Assembly: GCA_025936045.1 (NCBI GenBank)
Contig: JAICUB010000010.1
Location: 1 to 64,000 of the forward strand
Source: Polyangiaceae bacterium
GTDB lineage: Bacteria > Myxococcota_A > Polyangia > Polyangiales > Polyangiaceae
Reading direction: 5' to 3'
DNA length: 64,000 nucleotides
Part shown: piece by piece, positions 44,741 to 52,357 of the stretch
How positions within the stretch are numbered: position 1 is the first letter of the stretch
Layout: every line of letters starts with the position of its first letter
The notes under the pieces: model-generated
What the model was told of the DNA's origin: nothing
The model's input: only the letters and a program-made list of their open reading frames with translations
The model's database searches: none
Program-made: the position numbers and the translations under genes

Positions 44741-46432
44741 ATGGCGCGCCTCCGCAAGCGAGCACCCCTCCGTGCCGGAGCGATCGTTGCGTTCATCGCG
44801 GCGGTTGCTTGTTCCGGCAATGAGCTCGCGCGGACGATCGCGGGGACCGAACCGAAGGCGACACCCTCGCGGGTGATTGCCGTGCCCGCTTCGCCGGACC
44901 GAACGCCGCACGTCGCGGACACGCCGCACGTCGCGGACACGCCGCACGTCGCGGACACGCCGCACGTCGCGGACACGCCGCACGTCGCGGACACGCCGCA
45001 CGTCGCGGACACGCCGCACGTCGCGGACACGCCGCACGTCGCGGACAGCCCGCACGTTGACGGGCAGGTCGTTGCGACGGAGTCGTCGCGGCCGCTCGAC
45101 GCGCCGGCAGCGGACGTGGGGGCGGAACCGAGCGTCGCGTACGAGCCGCCCGAGCTCGTCGCGACCGCGCGTGAAGTCGTCGTCTACGCGGACCCGACGC
45201 GGAGTTCGAAGAAGCTCGGTTACCTGCGCCTCGGCGCGCGCATTCGTCGAGCCGAACGCGCGTCCGGCCACGAAGGCTGCGCGCTCGGCTGGTACCGCGT
45301 CGCGCCCGACGGATTCGTGTGCGTGGGCGCCGCCGCGAGTCTCGACCCCACCCACCCGCTCGCCGAGCTCGCGCACACGCGCCCTGATCGCGACGCCGCG
45401 CTGCCTTACGCCTACGGTCGCTCGAAACCGGTGCCGCCTCCGCTCTACGCGCACTTGCCGACGCGCACCGAAACGGCCGCTCTCGAAGGCACGGCGGCGC
45501 GCAGCCCGACCGGCTTCGCCGATCTCACCCCGCGCCCGTTGCCGGCGCTGCTCGCGGACGGCGGCGCACTGCCGGCGCCGCTCGGCTTCGAACGGCCCGC
45601 CGACCCCGGTACGCCGCGAGCGCTGCCGAACAGCGGCTTCGCGTTGCTCGACGTGCTCGAGCACGAGGGGCGTCGCTTCGGGCTCACGACGGATCTCGAG
45701 CTCGTGCCGCTCGATCGGCTGACGCGCGTCGAGCCGAGCTCGTTTCACGGCGTGGTACTCGACGAGACCACGACGCTGCCGCTCGTCTTCGTACGCAGCC
45801 GGCATGCTTGGCTCCTCACGGGCAGCCCCGAGCACGGCTTCCGGCCGGCGCGGCCGCTCGGCTACCGCGAAGCCGTTTCGCTCGGCGCGCGCAGCGTCAA
45901 AATCGACGGCGTGGGCTACCTCGAGACGCGCGCGGGCGAATGGCTGCGCGACGTGGAGCTCGTGCGCATCGAGGCCGGCGCGAAGCCGCCCGCCGGGGTA
46001 CGCGCCGATCGCACGTGGCTCCACGTGTCGATCGCGGATCAGACGCTCGTCGCCTACGCGGGCATGCGGCCGGTCTACGCGACGCTCGTCTCGACGGGCA
46101 AGGACGGCATGGGCGACCCCGAGACGACGCATTCGACGCCGCGTGGTGAGTTTTTGATTCACACGAAGCACGTCTCCGCCACCATGAGCGGTGACGAGCT
46201 CGGCGACGAGTTCGACCTCCGCGACGTGCCCTACGTCGAATACTTCACGCAGGTCTTCGCCTTTCACGCCGCGTATTGGCACGACGCGTTCGGCGAGCCG
46301 CACAGCCACGGCTGTGTGAACCTGTCGCCGCTCGACGCGCGCTGGCTCTTCCATTTCACCGAGCCGGCGGTGCCGCGGGGCTGGCACGGCGCGTTCTCGC
46401 GCGACGGAACGCTGGTTTCGATCACCCCGTGA
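44741..46432 (+). CDS. L,D-transpeptidase (YkuD) with TPHVAD repeat region
   Basis: A 563-aa exported enzyme and paralogue of the gene at 17854-19365. The N-terminus is hydrophobic with A-V-A-C at about residue 21-24, a poor but possible lipobox. Eight perfect copies of T-P-H-V-A-D (55-102), then S-P-H-V-D, form an extended stalk. An SH3-like region with G-W-Y-R-V and G-F-V-C-V-G follows. The YkuD domain fills about 410-560 with catalytic S-H-G-C-V-N-L (Cys525). The shared middle blocks (H-E-G-R-R-F-G-L-T-T and P-S-S-F-H-G) show the two enzymes arose by duplication. The 3' end overlaps the convergent gene by 11 bp. Confidence 0.9.
   Translation: MARLRKRAPLRAGAIVAFIAAVACSGNELARTIAGTEPKATPSRVIAVPASPDRTPHVADTPHVADTPHVADTPHVADTPHVADTPHVADTPHVADTPHVADSPHVDGQVVATESSRPLDAPAADVGAEPSVAYEPPELVATAREVVVYADPTRSSKKLGYLRLGARIRRAERASGHEGCALGWYRVAPDGFVCVGAAASLDPTHPLAELAHTRPDRDAALPYAYGRSKPVPPPLYAHLPTRTETAALEGTAARSPTGFADLTPRPLPALLADGGALPAPLGFERPADPGTPRALPNSGFALLDVLEHEGRRFGLTTDLELVPLDRLTRVEPSSFHGVVLDETTTLPLVFVRSRHAWLLTGSPEHGFRPARPLGYREAVSLGARSVKIDGVGYLETRAGEWLRDVELVRIEAGAKPPAGVRADRTWLHVSIADQTLVAYAGMRPVYATLVSTGKDGMGDPETTHSTPRGEFLIHTKHVSATMSGDELGDEFDLRDVPYVEYFTQVFAFHAAYWHDAFGEPHSHGCVNLSPLDARWLFHFTEPAVPRGWHGAFSRDGTLVSITP
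44903..45046 (+). repeat. Perfect 18-bp coding minisatellite, eight copies
   Basis: The unit ACGCCGCACGTCGCGGAC is repeated eight times without a single mismatch, followed by a diverged ninth copy from 45047. It encodes T-P-H-V-A-D. Since 18 is a multiple of three, gain or loss of units keeps the frame. Perfect identity, including third codon positions, implies recent expansion or active slippage. Confidence 0.95.
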
Positions 46433-48098
46433 GCAGAGAGCGCGCACGGTCGGCGACGCTGCCCGAGCTCTGCCCCCGCAGTCGCTCGAGCGTCCAGAGC
46501 ACCGGGTAGGCCGCGCCGCCGTCGGTCGTGATGAGCTCGAACCGCAGCGGCCCGGGCGGCGCGTCCGCATTTTCGCTCCAGCGCGCGCCCGCGTTCAAAC
46601 ACAAAACCTCGCCCAGGTAAGCGCCCGTGAGCACCGCAGGGCGCCGCGCCCAACCGCCGCTCGCCTCCGCCGGCAATGCGCTCGCCCCGAGCAGCCCGAG
46701 GTACTGATCGATCGCGGACAGGCTCGCGAGCGAGCGATCGAGCGGCACCTGCACGATGCGCGCGGACCAAGTGCCGAGTACCGAGCTCGGTACGACGCGT
46801 CCGATCAGCTGAAATAGCGAAAAATCCGGCCACGGCGCGGGCGCCCACGCGGAAGGCGGCTCCGGGGGCCGTCGCGGGCGCTCGGGCGTGTCCGGGCTCG
46901 TGCGGCCGGCGCTCGCGGCGACTCGAATCGGGCGACCGTCCATCAGCGCCTGGTGCACGGCGCGCCATGGCTGATACGTCTCGCCGCGGGGGCGTTCGAT
47001 CGTCGCCATATCCGGCTCGGCGAGCCGGCCCTGCCAGCGTCCACCCGACGCCCGCCGCACGCTTTCGCCGACGTACGCGCTCAAGAGTACGGAGAGTGCG
47101 TAGCGCGGACCCCGTTGCGGCCGGCGCGCGAAGAGCGCGAGCGCCGCGTCGAGCCGCGCGAGACTGCCGAGGGACAGGTCGTACGCCGGGAAGTGGCAGG
47201 TGATGGGGGCGGTCGCGAGGAAGTCCGCCGCGTGCTCCGCGATCGTCTCGAGCTCCGGCATGCGCTTCTGCACGAGCTCATCGAGCCGCTTGCCGGCTTG
47301 CTTTTCGAGCGCGGACAACGCGGATTCGACGCGACCCGAGGCGAGATCGAGCTCCACCTGATCCCAGATGCCGCGTCCCGCCGTACTCGGTGGTTCCGGC
47401 TCGAAGCGCGGCATCTCGAGCGACGCGGGGTCGCTCGGCGGCGGCGCCGGCTCGGTCGGCATCTCGGAGCGCGGTGGTTCGAGCGTGCCGAGATCGCGAA
47501 TCACAGCGCGTGGCGCCGCATGTACGATGGGTCCCGGCACGCGCGGGGTTTCGAGCACGGACGGGCGTGTGCGCTGCGCGCCGGGAACCTTCGAAGCCCT
47601 GGGTGACGGCGCCGTCGGAGCGGTAGGCGAGGGAACGCTGATGAGCGGCCCCGGCGCCGGGACACTCACGAGAGGATCGGGCGAGGGGACGCTCGCGAGG
47701 CGGCCGGGGGCCGGCACGCTCGCGGCAGCGCTCGGCGACGCGCTCGTCTTCGACGTGGGGAGAACGCGTCCACTTTGCGGATCGAGCGCGCCGCTCAGCG
47801 TGGGCGCGTGCGCGAGCGCGTGCGCCGCCGCAGCCGGTCGCACCGAGTTGAGATAGTTGCGCGCTTCGGGGAAATCGGGGGCCTCCGCGAGCACGTCGTT
47901 GATGCGTTCGGTGATGGCCGACGCGTCGAGCCGTCCGCGCTGCGCGAGCAGGCGTGTCGTCAGGTAGGCGACACCCGGCCCGAGATCCCGAACCGAACCG
48001 AGGGCGACGAGCTTACGCTGTGCTTCCTCGAAACGTCCGTCGTTGAGGCACGCTTCCACCTCTTGAAGGCGAGGGTCGTCGAGCGGCCCACCGGACAT
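46422..48098 (-). CDS. Large protein of unknown function with Pro-rich linker
   Basis: A 558-aa soluble protein; I recognise no family. Residues 1-90 are helical and resemble a TPR-type unit (V-E-A-C-L-N-D-G-R-F-E-E-A-Q-R-K-L). A Pro/Ser/Ala linker with near-repeats of S-V-P-A-P-G/S-V-P-S-P follows (about 125-235). The C-terminal 310 residues form a globular part with L-S-L-G-S-L-A-R-L-D-A-A-L-A-L-F and W-P-D-F-S-L-F-Q-L-I-G-R-V-V. The segments Y-A-L-S-V-L-L-S-A-Y-V-G-E and L-T-G-A-Y-L-G-E-V-L-C-L-N-A-G-A-R-W look like two copies of one motif. It lies 31 bp downstream of the kinase fusion, yet has its own candidate leaderless promoter. Confidence 0.7.
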   Translation of the reverse strand: MSGGPLDDPRLQEVEACLNDGRFEEAQRKLVALGSVRDLGPGVAYLTTRLLAQRGRLDASAITERINDVLAEAPDFPEARNYLNSVRPAAAAHALAHAPTLSGALDPQSGRVLPTSKTSASPSAAASVPAPGRLASVPSPDPLVSVPAPGPLISVPSPTAPTAPSPRASKVPGAQRTRPSVLETPRVPGPIVHAAPRAVIRDLGTLEPPRSEMPTEPAPPPSDPASLEMPRFEPEPPSTAGRGIWDQVELDLASGRVESALSALEKQAGKRLDELVQKRMPELETIAEHAADFLATAPITCHFPAYDLSLGSLARLDAALALFARRPQRGPRYALSVLLSAYVGESVRRASGGRWQGRLAEPDMATIERPRGETYQPWRAVHQALMDGRPIRVAASAGRTSPDTPERPRRPPEPPSAWAPAPWPDFSLFQLIGRVVPSSVLGTWSARIVQVPLDRSLASLSAIDQYLGLLGASALPAEASGGWARRPAVLTGAYLGEVLCLNAGARWSENADAPPGPLRFELITTDGGAAYPVLWTLERLRGQSSGSVADRARSLLTG

Positions 48099-48104
48099 GA
48101 AATC

Positions 48105-48110
48105 AATCTA
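48105..48110 (-). promoter_or_regulatory. Candidate -10 hexamer for the leaderless gene ending at 46422
   Basis: TAGATT (minus strand) ends six bases before the ATG at 48098, within the 31-bp gap after the kinase-fusion gene. This suggests that the downstream gene can be expressed independently of the MNIO locus. Confidence 0.4.
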
Positions 48111-48129
48111 GCCTGACTCGAGCGCTCTT

Positions 48130-51069
48130 TCACAGATCCGCCACGCAGCGGAAGCCTATGCCGTAGGAAAACGCCGTCGGAGCTTGCGCATAACGGAACG
48201 AAGGCCTGAGCCAGGTCGTATAGCTGCCGTTCCAGGCGCCGCCGCGGATCACCTTCTTGTCGCCGGTGTCGGGGCCCTTGGGGTTGAGCTTCGCGTCGGC
48301 GGTGTAGGGGGCGTAAAAGTCCGAGACCCACTCCCAGACGTTGCCGGCAACGTCGTAGGGGCCGAAGCGTGAGCGGCCGGCCTCGAACTTTCCGACGGGC
48401 GCGGTGGTCGGGTAGCCGTCGTCTTCCGGGTAAAGGGCCGTCAAGGCGCTGCCGTGCTTTTGCCCCCAGGCGACGCACTCGGTGCCGCACGCATTCAGGT
48501 GTTTGGCGGTCGGCGCTTCGTCACCCCAAGGGTAGATTCGTCCGTCGGGGCCGCGCGTCGCGTACTCCCATTCGGCCTCCGTCGGGAGCCGCTTGCCCTG
48601 CGCCTTGCAATACGTCTCCGCCATCTCGAAGCTGACGCAGTTGATGGGGTGATCCTCCATGCCCTCTTTGCCGAAGGTGCAGAGCGGCGAGTAGAGCTTG
48701 CGATCCGCGGGCGTGATGCTCGGCCACTCGACTTCGTTCGAGGCTCGCCGGCACTTGCCGACGTCGGAGCACGTTTTGTATTCCTTCGCGGTGGTCTCGT
48801 AGAGATCCATGCAGAAGGCGTTCAAGGTCACGTTGTGCGAGGGCTTCTCGTTCGCGGCCGCGTCTTTCGCATCCGAGCCCTGAAAATATTGGCCCGCTGG
48901 AATTTTGGCGGTGCGCTCCGGGCAGCTCGGCGCCGCGGGCGCTGCCGACGCGCTCGGAGCCGGCGCGCTGGCGACGACGGGCGCCGCACTCGCGACGGGT
49001 GCGGCTCCGGGGGCGCTCGGACCGGAGCCGTGGCCGCCACCGCGGAGCCCGATGGCGGCGGCCGCGGCGACGCCGAGCGCGACGACCCCGCCGACCACGA
49101 GACCGAGCTTGGACTTCGCTTCGGCGGGTCGAGGTTCCGTCGTCGCGGCGCCGTCGCCCGTCGTGCTCGCCGCGGGGCGAACCAGCGACGGAGGCGCGAG
49201 CTCCGTCGGCGCGGTGGTGGCGCGCACGGAAGGCGTGGCACCCCGCGAACCTGCCGGGCTCGCGACGCCGAGCGCGTGTTCGAACGCCCCCCAGAACTCT
49301 CCCGCTCGCGCAAAGCGCTCTTCCGGCTTTACCGAGAGCGCGCGCTGGAACACCGCTTCCACCGCGTCCGGCAGCGCGACGCCGAGCGTGCGCGGCGTAG
49401 GGCGACGCTCGGGATTCCCCGCCGCGAAGCCGAGTTGCACGAGATCTTCGCCGTCGAGCGCGACTTTGCCGGAGAGCATTTCGACGGCGACGAGCGCGAG
49501 GGCGAACACGTCCGTCCAGGGGCCGGTGGCGCCGTAGGTGCGGCTGAATTGCTCCGGCGCGCCGTACTGCGGGGTGAACGACGTGACGCCCATACCCGTC
49601 TTCGCGAGCGCCGCCTTGAGCTGCGTGTTGTCGCTCATCATCTTGGCGACGCCGAAATCCAGCACCTTGACGGCGGACTTCGGGTTCCGGCCGCCCGCGC
49701 CCGCGCCGAGCACGAAGAGATTCGGCGGCTTGATGTCGCGATGGGCGATGCCTTTGCCGTGCGCGACATCGAGCGCCGCGGCGACCTGGCCGAGCAGCGC
49801 GTGCACTTCCGCGAGCGTCCACGGCGCGCGCCCTTCTCGCCTCTCCCGGTCGAGGAGCTCGTCGAGCGCGAGACCCTCGAGCCACTCGAGGACCATGAAT
49901 GGCATCCACTGACCGTCGGGCGACGTGTACGTCCCCACGTCACGCGCCTGCACGATGGCGGCCGTATGACTCGAGAGCTCGGTGAGGAGCGCGCCTTCCT
50001 GGATGAACGCCTGCTGGAACTCCGAGCGCTGATCGACGGGAGCGGACGAGAGGCCATTGAAGAACTTGATGGCGACCGGCTTGTTCCAGATGGTGTGAAC
50101 CGCCCGGTACACGACCGCGAAGCCGCCCTCGCCGACGAGCTTTTCGACGCGGTACTTCTCGGCGACGAGCGTGCCGACGATGCCGATGGGGTCACGAAGC
50201 TCATGGGGTTCCTTGTCGCGGCCGAATCCGGCCATGTTCGAGCTTTCTCCGGGCGCTCGCAAGCGCTCGCTGGCCGTCCCAAAGGCGCCGGCCGGTCCGA
50301 GCACGACCCCGCGTTCGGCCAGATCGGCGAGCAAGCGCGCCGTTCCGTCGAGAGCCGACGCCGGCTCGTGCTGCGTCTCGCTGCAGGCGCCGAGCACGGC
50401 TTCTTCGAGCGACGCGCCGGCGATCAGGCGCTCGAGGAGCGCGGCGGCAAGCGGCGTCAGCTCGAGGTAGCGCACGTCGTGCTCCGGATCACGGTACACG
50501 AGGAGCCGTGTCGGCACGGCGTCGGGCGGGGTGCGGTCCGCCTCGTCCGCGCTCAGGCGGTGTACGGCGAACGCGTAGCGAACGACGCGCGCCGCTTCGA
50601 CGAAGCGGAGTCCCCGCGTGAGCTCGAGCTCCCCGAGCGGCGCCGCCAGCGTGCGTTCGCGCAGCGAGGACACGACGATCTGCACGGCTTCGTGCCGCGC
50701 GAGCTCGAGCGCCCAGGCCGGTACGCGCGGATCCGCGGCCCAGAGCGGCGCGCAATAGTCCAAGAGCTCGCCCGTCACGTCGCGGAGGTAGTGCGTCGTG
50801 GGGCCGTGCTCGTGGAGGAAGCGCGCGAAATATTCGTCGAAGAGCGCGCCGAGGCGCGCGATCGTCCGCGGGATCGCGAGGGCGACGGCGTCGCGCAACG
50901 TGCCCTGGACGAGCTCGCGGTAGACGAGCCAGCGCTCGAACTCCGCTGCGAGCGCGGCGCTGTCCTCGGCGGCGAGCCCGTGGCGCGCCGAGAGCGCGTC
51001 GAGGTCGCTCGCGCCGAGCGGCGGTCCGAGCACGAGCTCGGCGAGCGCTCGCTCAAGCGCCGATTGCAC
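48130..51069 (-). CDS. Fusion of DUF2063-like MNIO partner, Ser/Thr kinase and FGE-like domain
   Basis: A 979-aa protein. Residues 1-260 resemble the DUF2063/HvfC-BufC partner of MNIO enzymes: W-L-V-Y-R-E-L-V near 47-54, then P-R-T and a G-x-L-F-D segment, T-T-H-Y-L-R-D-V (91-98), and a second part with L-L-V-Y-R-D (189-194) and L-T-P-L-A-A-A-L-L-E-R-L-I-A-G-A-S-L-E-E-A. A kinase (about 305-600) follows with V-G-E-G-G-F-A-V-V-Y, Lys335, H-R-D-I-K-P-P-N (Asp445) and D-F-G (471-473). A membrane segment lies at about 654-675, then an FGE/sulfatase-modifying-factor-like domain (715-979; R-L-P-T-E-A-E-W-E-Y, N-V-W-E-W, R-G-G-A-W). The start overlaps the MNIO gene by 17 bp. An internal ATG at 50235 (Met279) has GGAGAAAG upstream and would give a 701-aa kinase-FGE. 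Confidence 0.88.
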   Translation of the reverse strand: MQSALERALAELVLGPPLGASDLDALSARHGLAAEDSAALAAEFERWLVYRELVQGTLRDAVALAIPRTIARLGALFDEYFARFLHEHGPTTHYLRDVTGELLDYCAPLWAADPRVPAWALELARHEAVQIVVSSLRERTLAAPLGELELTRGLRFVEAARVVRYAFAVHRLSADEADRTPPDAVPTRLLVYRDPEHDVRYLELTPLAAALLERLIAGASLEEAVLGACSETQHEPASALDGTARLLADLAERGVVLGPAGAFGTASERLRAPGESSNMAGFGRDKEPHELRDPIGIVGTLVAEKYRVEKLVGEGGFAVVYRAVHTIWNKPVAIKFFNGLSSAPVDQRSEFQQAFIQEGALLTELSSHTAAIVQARDVGTYTSPDGQWMPFMVLEWLEGLALDELLDRERREGRAPWTLAEVHALLGQVAAALDVAHGKGIAHRDIKPPNLFVLGAGAGGRNPKSAVKVLDFGVAKMMSDNTQLKAALAKTGMGVTSFTPQYGAPEQFSRTYGATGPWTDVFALALVAVEMLSGKVALDGEDLVQLGFAAGNPERRPTPRTLGVALPDAVEAVFQRALSVKPEERFARAGEFWGAFEHALGVASPAGSRGATPSVRATTAPTELAPPSLVRPAASTTGDGAATTEPRPAEAKSKLGLVVGGVVALGVAAAAAIGLRGGGHGSGPSAPGAAPVASAAPVVASAPAPSASAAPAAPSCPERTAKIPAGQYFQGSDAKDAAANEKPSHNVTLNAFCMDLYETTAKEYKTCSDVGKCRRASNEVEWPSITPADRKLYSPLCTFGKEGMEDHPINCVSFEMAETYCKAQGKRLPTEAEWEYATRGPDGRIYPWGDEAPTAKHLNACGTECVAWGQKHGSALTALYPEDDGYPTTAPVGKFEAGRSRFGPYDVAGNVWEWVSDFYAPYTADAKLNPKGPDTGDKKVIRGGAWNGSYTTWLRPSFRYAQAPTAFSYGIGFRCVADL
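50245..50251 (-). promoter_or_regulatory. Internal ribosome binding site before Met279 of the kinase fusion
   Basis: On the minus strand CGGAGAA precedes an in-frame ATG (50235-50233) by nine bases. This ATG lies exactly at the junction between the DUF2063-like part and the kinase. It is stronger than the ribosome sites of most starts in this window, so two products from one frame are plausible. Confidence 0.5.
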
Positions 51070-51934
51070 CTAGCGCCTCCGGCCGGCCGCCGTGCTCGCC
51101 GAGCGCGCGCTCGACCACGCCGCGCACGGCGCGCACCTCTTCGAGCAGCACGCCGAGCGGCGGGACGTCGTTGTCGCGCTCGAGCAGTACCGGGAGCGGC
51201 CCCGTGCGAGCGAGCGTCGCTGCGAGGAGGTCGAGCACCGGCGCCGCGACCGGCGCGCCGTGCGTGTCGATGAGTAGGCCGGACCGAGCGCGCGTGTGGC
51301 CGGCGACGTGCAGCTCCACCGCGCGTTCGAGGGGGAAGGACGCGAGCGCGGCGTGCGCATCGAAGCCGTGGTTTTGCGCGTTCACGTAGACGTTGTTCAC
51401 GTCGAAGAGCAGCCCCGCGCGTGTGCGTTCGAAGAGCGTGTGCAAAAAGTCGCTCTCGGAGAGCTCGGCGCGGCCCGCGTGCGCGTAATAAGTGACGTTC
51501 TCGATCGCGACGGGGCGAGCGAGCGCCTCCGCGAGCGCCTCGAGCCGGTCGGCGACGCGGTACGCGACGTCACGGCTGAATTTCAGCGGCAAAAGCTCGT
51601 GAAAAACCCGCCCGGCGCCGCTCGTGAGCGCCAGGTGGTCGGAGTGCCACGGCGAGCCGAGCCGCTCGACCTCGGCCGCGAGCTCGGCGACGTAGGCGCG
51701 GTCCGGCACGGCCTGCGCGCCGACCGAGAGCGAGAGCCCGTGCGTGACGAGCGGGTAGCGCCGGCTGATGCGCTCGAGCGCGGCGGGATAGTACCCGCCG
51801 CGGCGCATGTAGTTTTCGGGCGAGACCTCGAAAAACGCCACGTCGACCGTGGGCCCCTCGAGCACCTCCTCCAAAAAATCCCAACGCAGGCCGAGTCCGA
51901 CGCCGCTCGTCAAGGGGCGCGCGGCTCGGTCCAT
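51053..51934 (-). CDS. DUF692 / MNIO-family RiPP-modifying enzyme
   Basis: A 293-aa TIM-barrel iron enzyme of the MbnB/BufB/TglH superfamily (multinuclear non-haem iron-dependent oxidases), which change cysteines of a precursor peptide. The family signature is complete: G-V-G-L-G-L-R, F-F-E-V-S-P-E-N-Y-M (E36, E40), T-H-G-L-S-L-S-V-G (H65), H-S-D-H-L-A (H97, H100), I-E-N-V (E145), F-D-V-N-N-V-Y-V-N-A-x-N-H-G-F-D (D178, N180), E-L-H-V-A-G-H (H209, H213), I-D-T-H-G (D223, H225) and L-E-R-D-N-D (E252). All likely metal ligands are kept, so it should be active. It starts 21 bp after the precursor gene and overlaps the partner-kinase gene by 17 bp. Confidence 0.93.
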   Translation of the reverse strand: MDRAARPLTSGVGLGLRWDFLEEVLEGPTVDVAFFEVSPENYMRRGGYYPAALERISRRYPLVTHGLSLSVGAQAVPDRAYVAELAAEVERLGSPWHSDHLALTSGAGRVFHELLPLKFSRDVAYRVADRLEALAEALARPVAIENVTYYAHAGRAELSESDFLHTLFERTRAGLLFDVNNVYVNAQNHGFDAHAALASFPLERAVELHVAGHTRARSGLLIDTHGAPVAAPVLDLLAATLARTGPLPVLLERDNDVPPLGVLLEEVRAVRGVVERALGEHGGRPEALGAIGA

Positions 51935-51955
51935 CGTCCGTCGGCGCTCCTCGGG

Positions 51956-52306
51956 TCAGCCACAGGTGCCGGGGCCGCAACCGGCTTTGGCACCAGCCGC
52001 CTTCTTCTTGCCGGCGGGCTTCGGCGTGCCCGTGGACTTGTCGGCGGAAGCGGGCGCGGGGGCCGTAGCGTCGCCAGCTACCGGCGCGGGCGCGGCGTCG
52101 GCTGCCGGAGCAGCCGGATTCGCCGGCGTCGCATCCGCCGCGGCGGGAGCGGGAGCCGCTGCGGGCGCCGCGTCGGTCGCGGCGGGGACTTCCTTCGCCT
52201 GGACAGGGCTTTGCGCCGGTTCGGCGGGAGCGCTGCCGCCACAAGCTGCGAGACCGAGCGCTGCGAGCGTCGTGGCGAAGGCCTGAAAATTGAGCTTCTG
52301 ATTCAT
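51956..52306 (-). CDS. Putative RiPP precursor: lipoprotein-type peptide with C-terminal CGPGTCG
   Basis: A 116-residue product; the ATG at 52306 has AGGAG eight bases upstream. It has a signal of the lipoprotein kind (M-N-Q-K-L-N-F, lipobox L-A-A-C, Cys22), an 80-residue Ala/Pro/Asp low-complexity spacer, a basic patch (K-P-A-G-K-K-K) and a C-terminus A-G-C-G-P-G-T-C-G with the only two other Cys (110 and 115). Being immediately followed by a DUF692 gene, and ending in a short C-G-x-x-x-C-G core, it fits the role of MNIO substrate. In characterised systems such Cys become oxazolone/thioamide or similar copper-binding groups. The lipid anchor would leave the modified tail tethered to the membrane. 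The identity as substrate is inferred. Confidence 0.75.
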   Translation of the reverse strand: MNQKLNFQAFATTLAALGLAACGGSAPAEPAQSPVQAKEVPAATDAAPAAAPAPAAADATPANPAAPAADAAPAPVAGDATAPAPASADKSTGTPKPAGKKKAAGAKAGCGPGTCG

Positions 52307-52343
52307 GCGAAGGACTCCTGTCGGAAAAGTCGCGAGCGGCCCG

Positions 52344-52349
52344 AGCATA
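52344..52349 (-). promoter_or_regulatory. Candidate -10 element for the precursor gene
   Basis: TATGCT (minus strand) lies in the 51-bp gap after the YceI-like gene and would give a leader of about 30 bases including the AGGAG ribosome site. No clear -35 element is seen. If used, the precursor could be made in excess over the genes upstream. Confidence 0.3.
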
Positions 52350-52357
52350 GCGCTCTC

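Noticed and set aside
44903-45046. Short regular repeats as a CRISPR array
   Set aside because: Units are contiguous 18-bp copies without spacers, lie in frame inside a coding gene, and no cas gene is present.
50233-51069. Separate free-standing DUF2063 gene
   Set aside because: No stop codon separates it from the kinase in this sequence, so it is annotated as a fusion; the internal start is reported separately.
48454-51273. 939-codon open frame on the plus strand
   Set aside because: Antisense to the kinase fusion and MNIO genes, which have clear conserved motifs; the forward translation is Arg-rich and without a fold signature.
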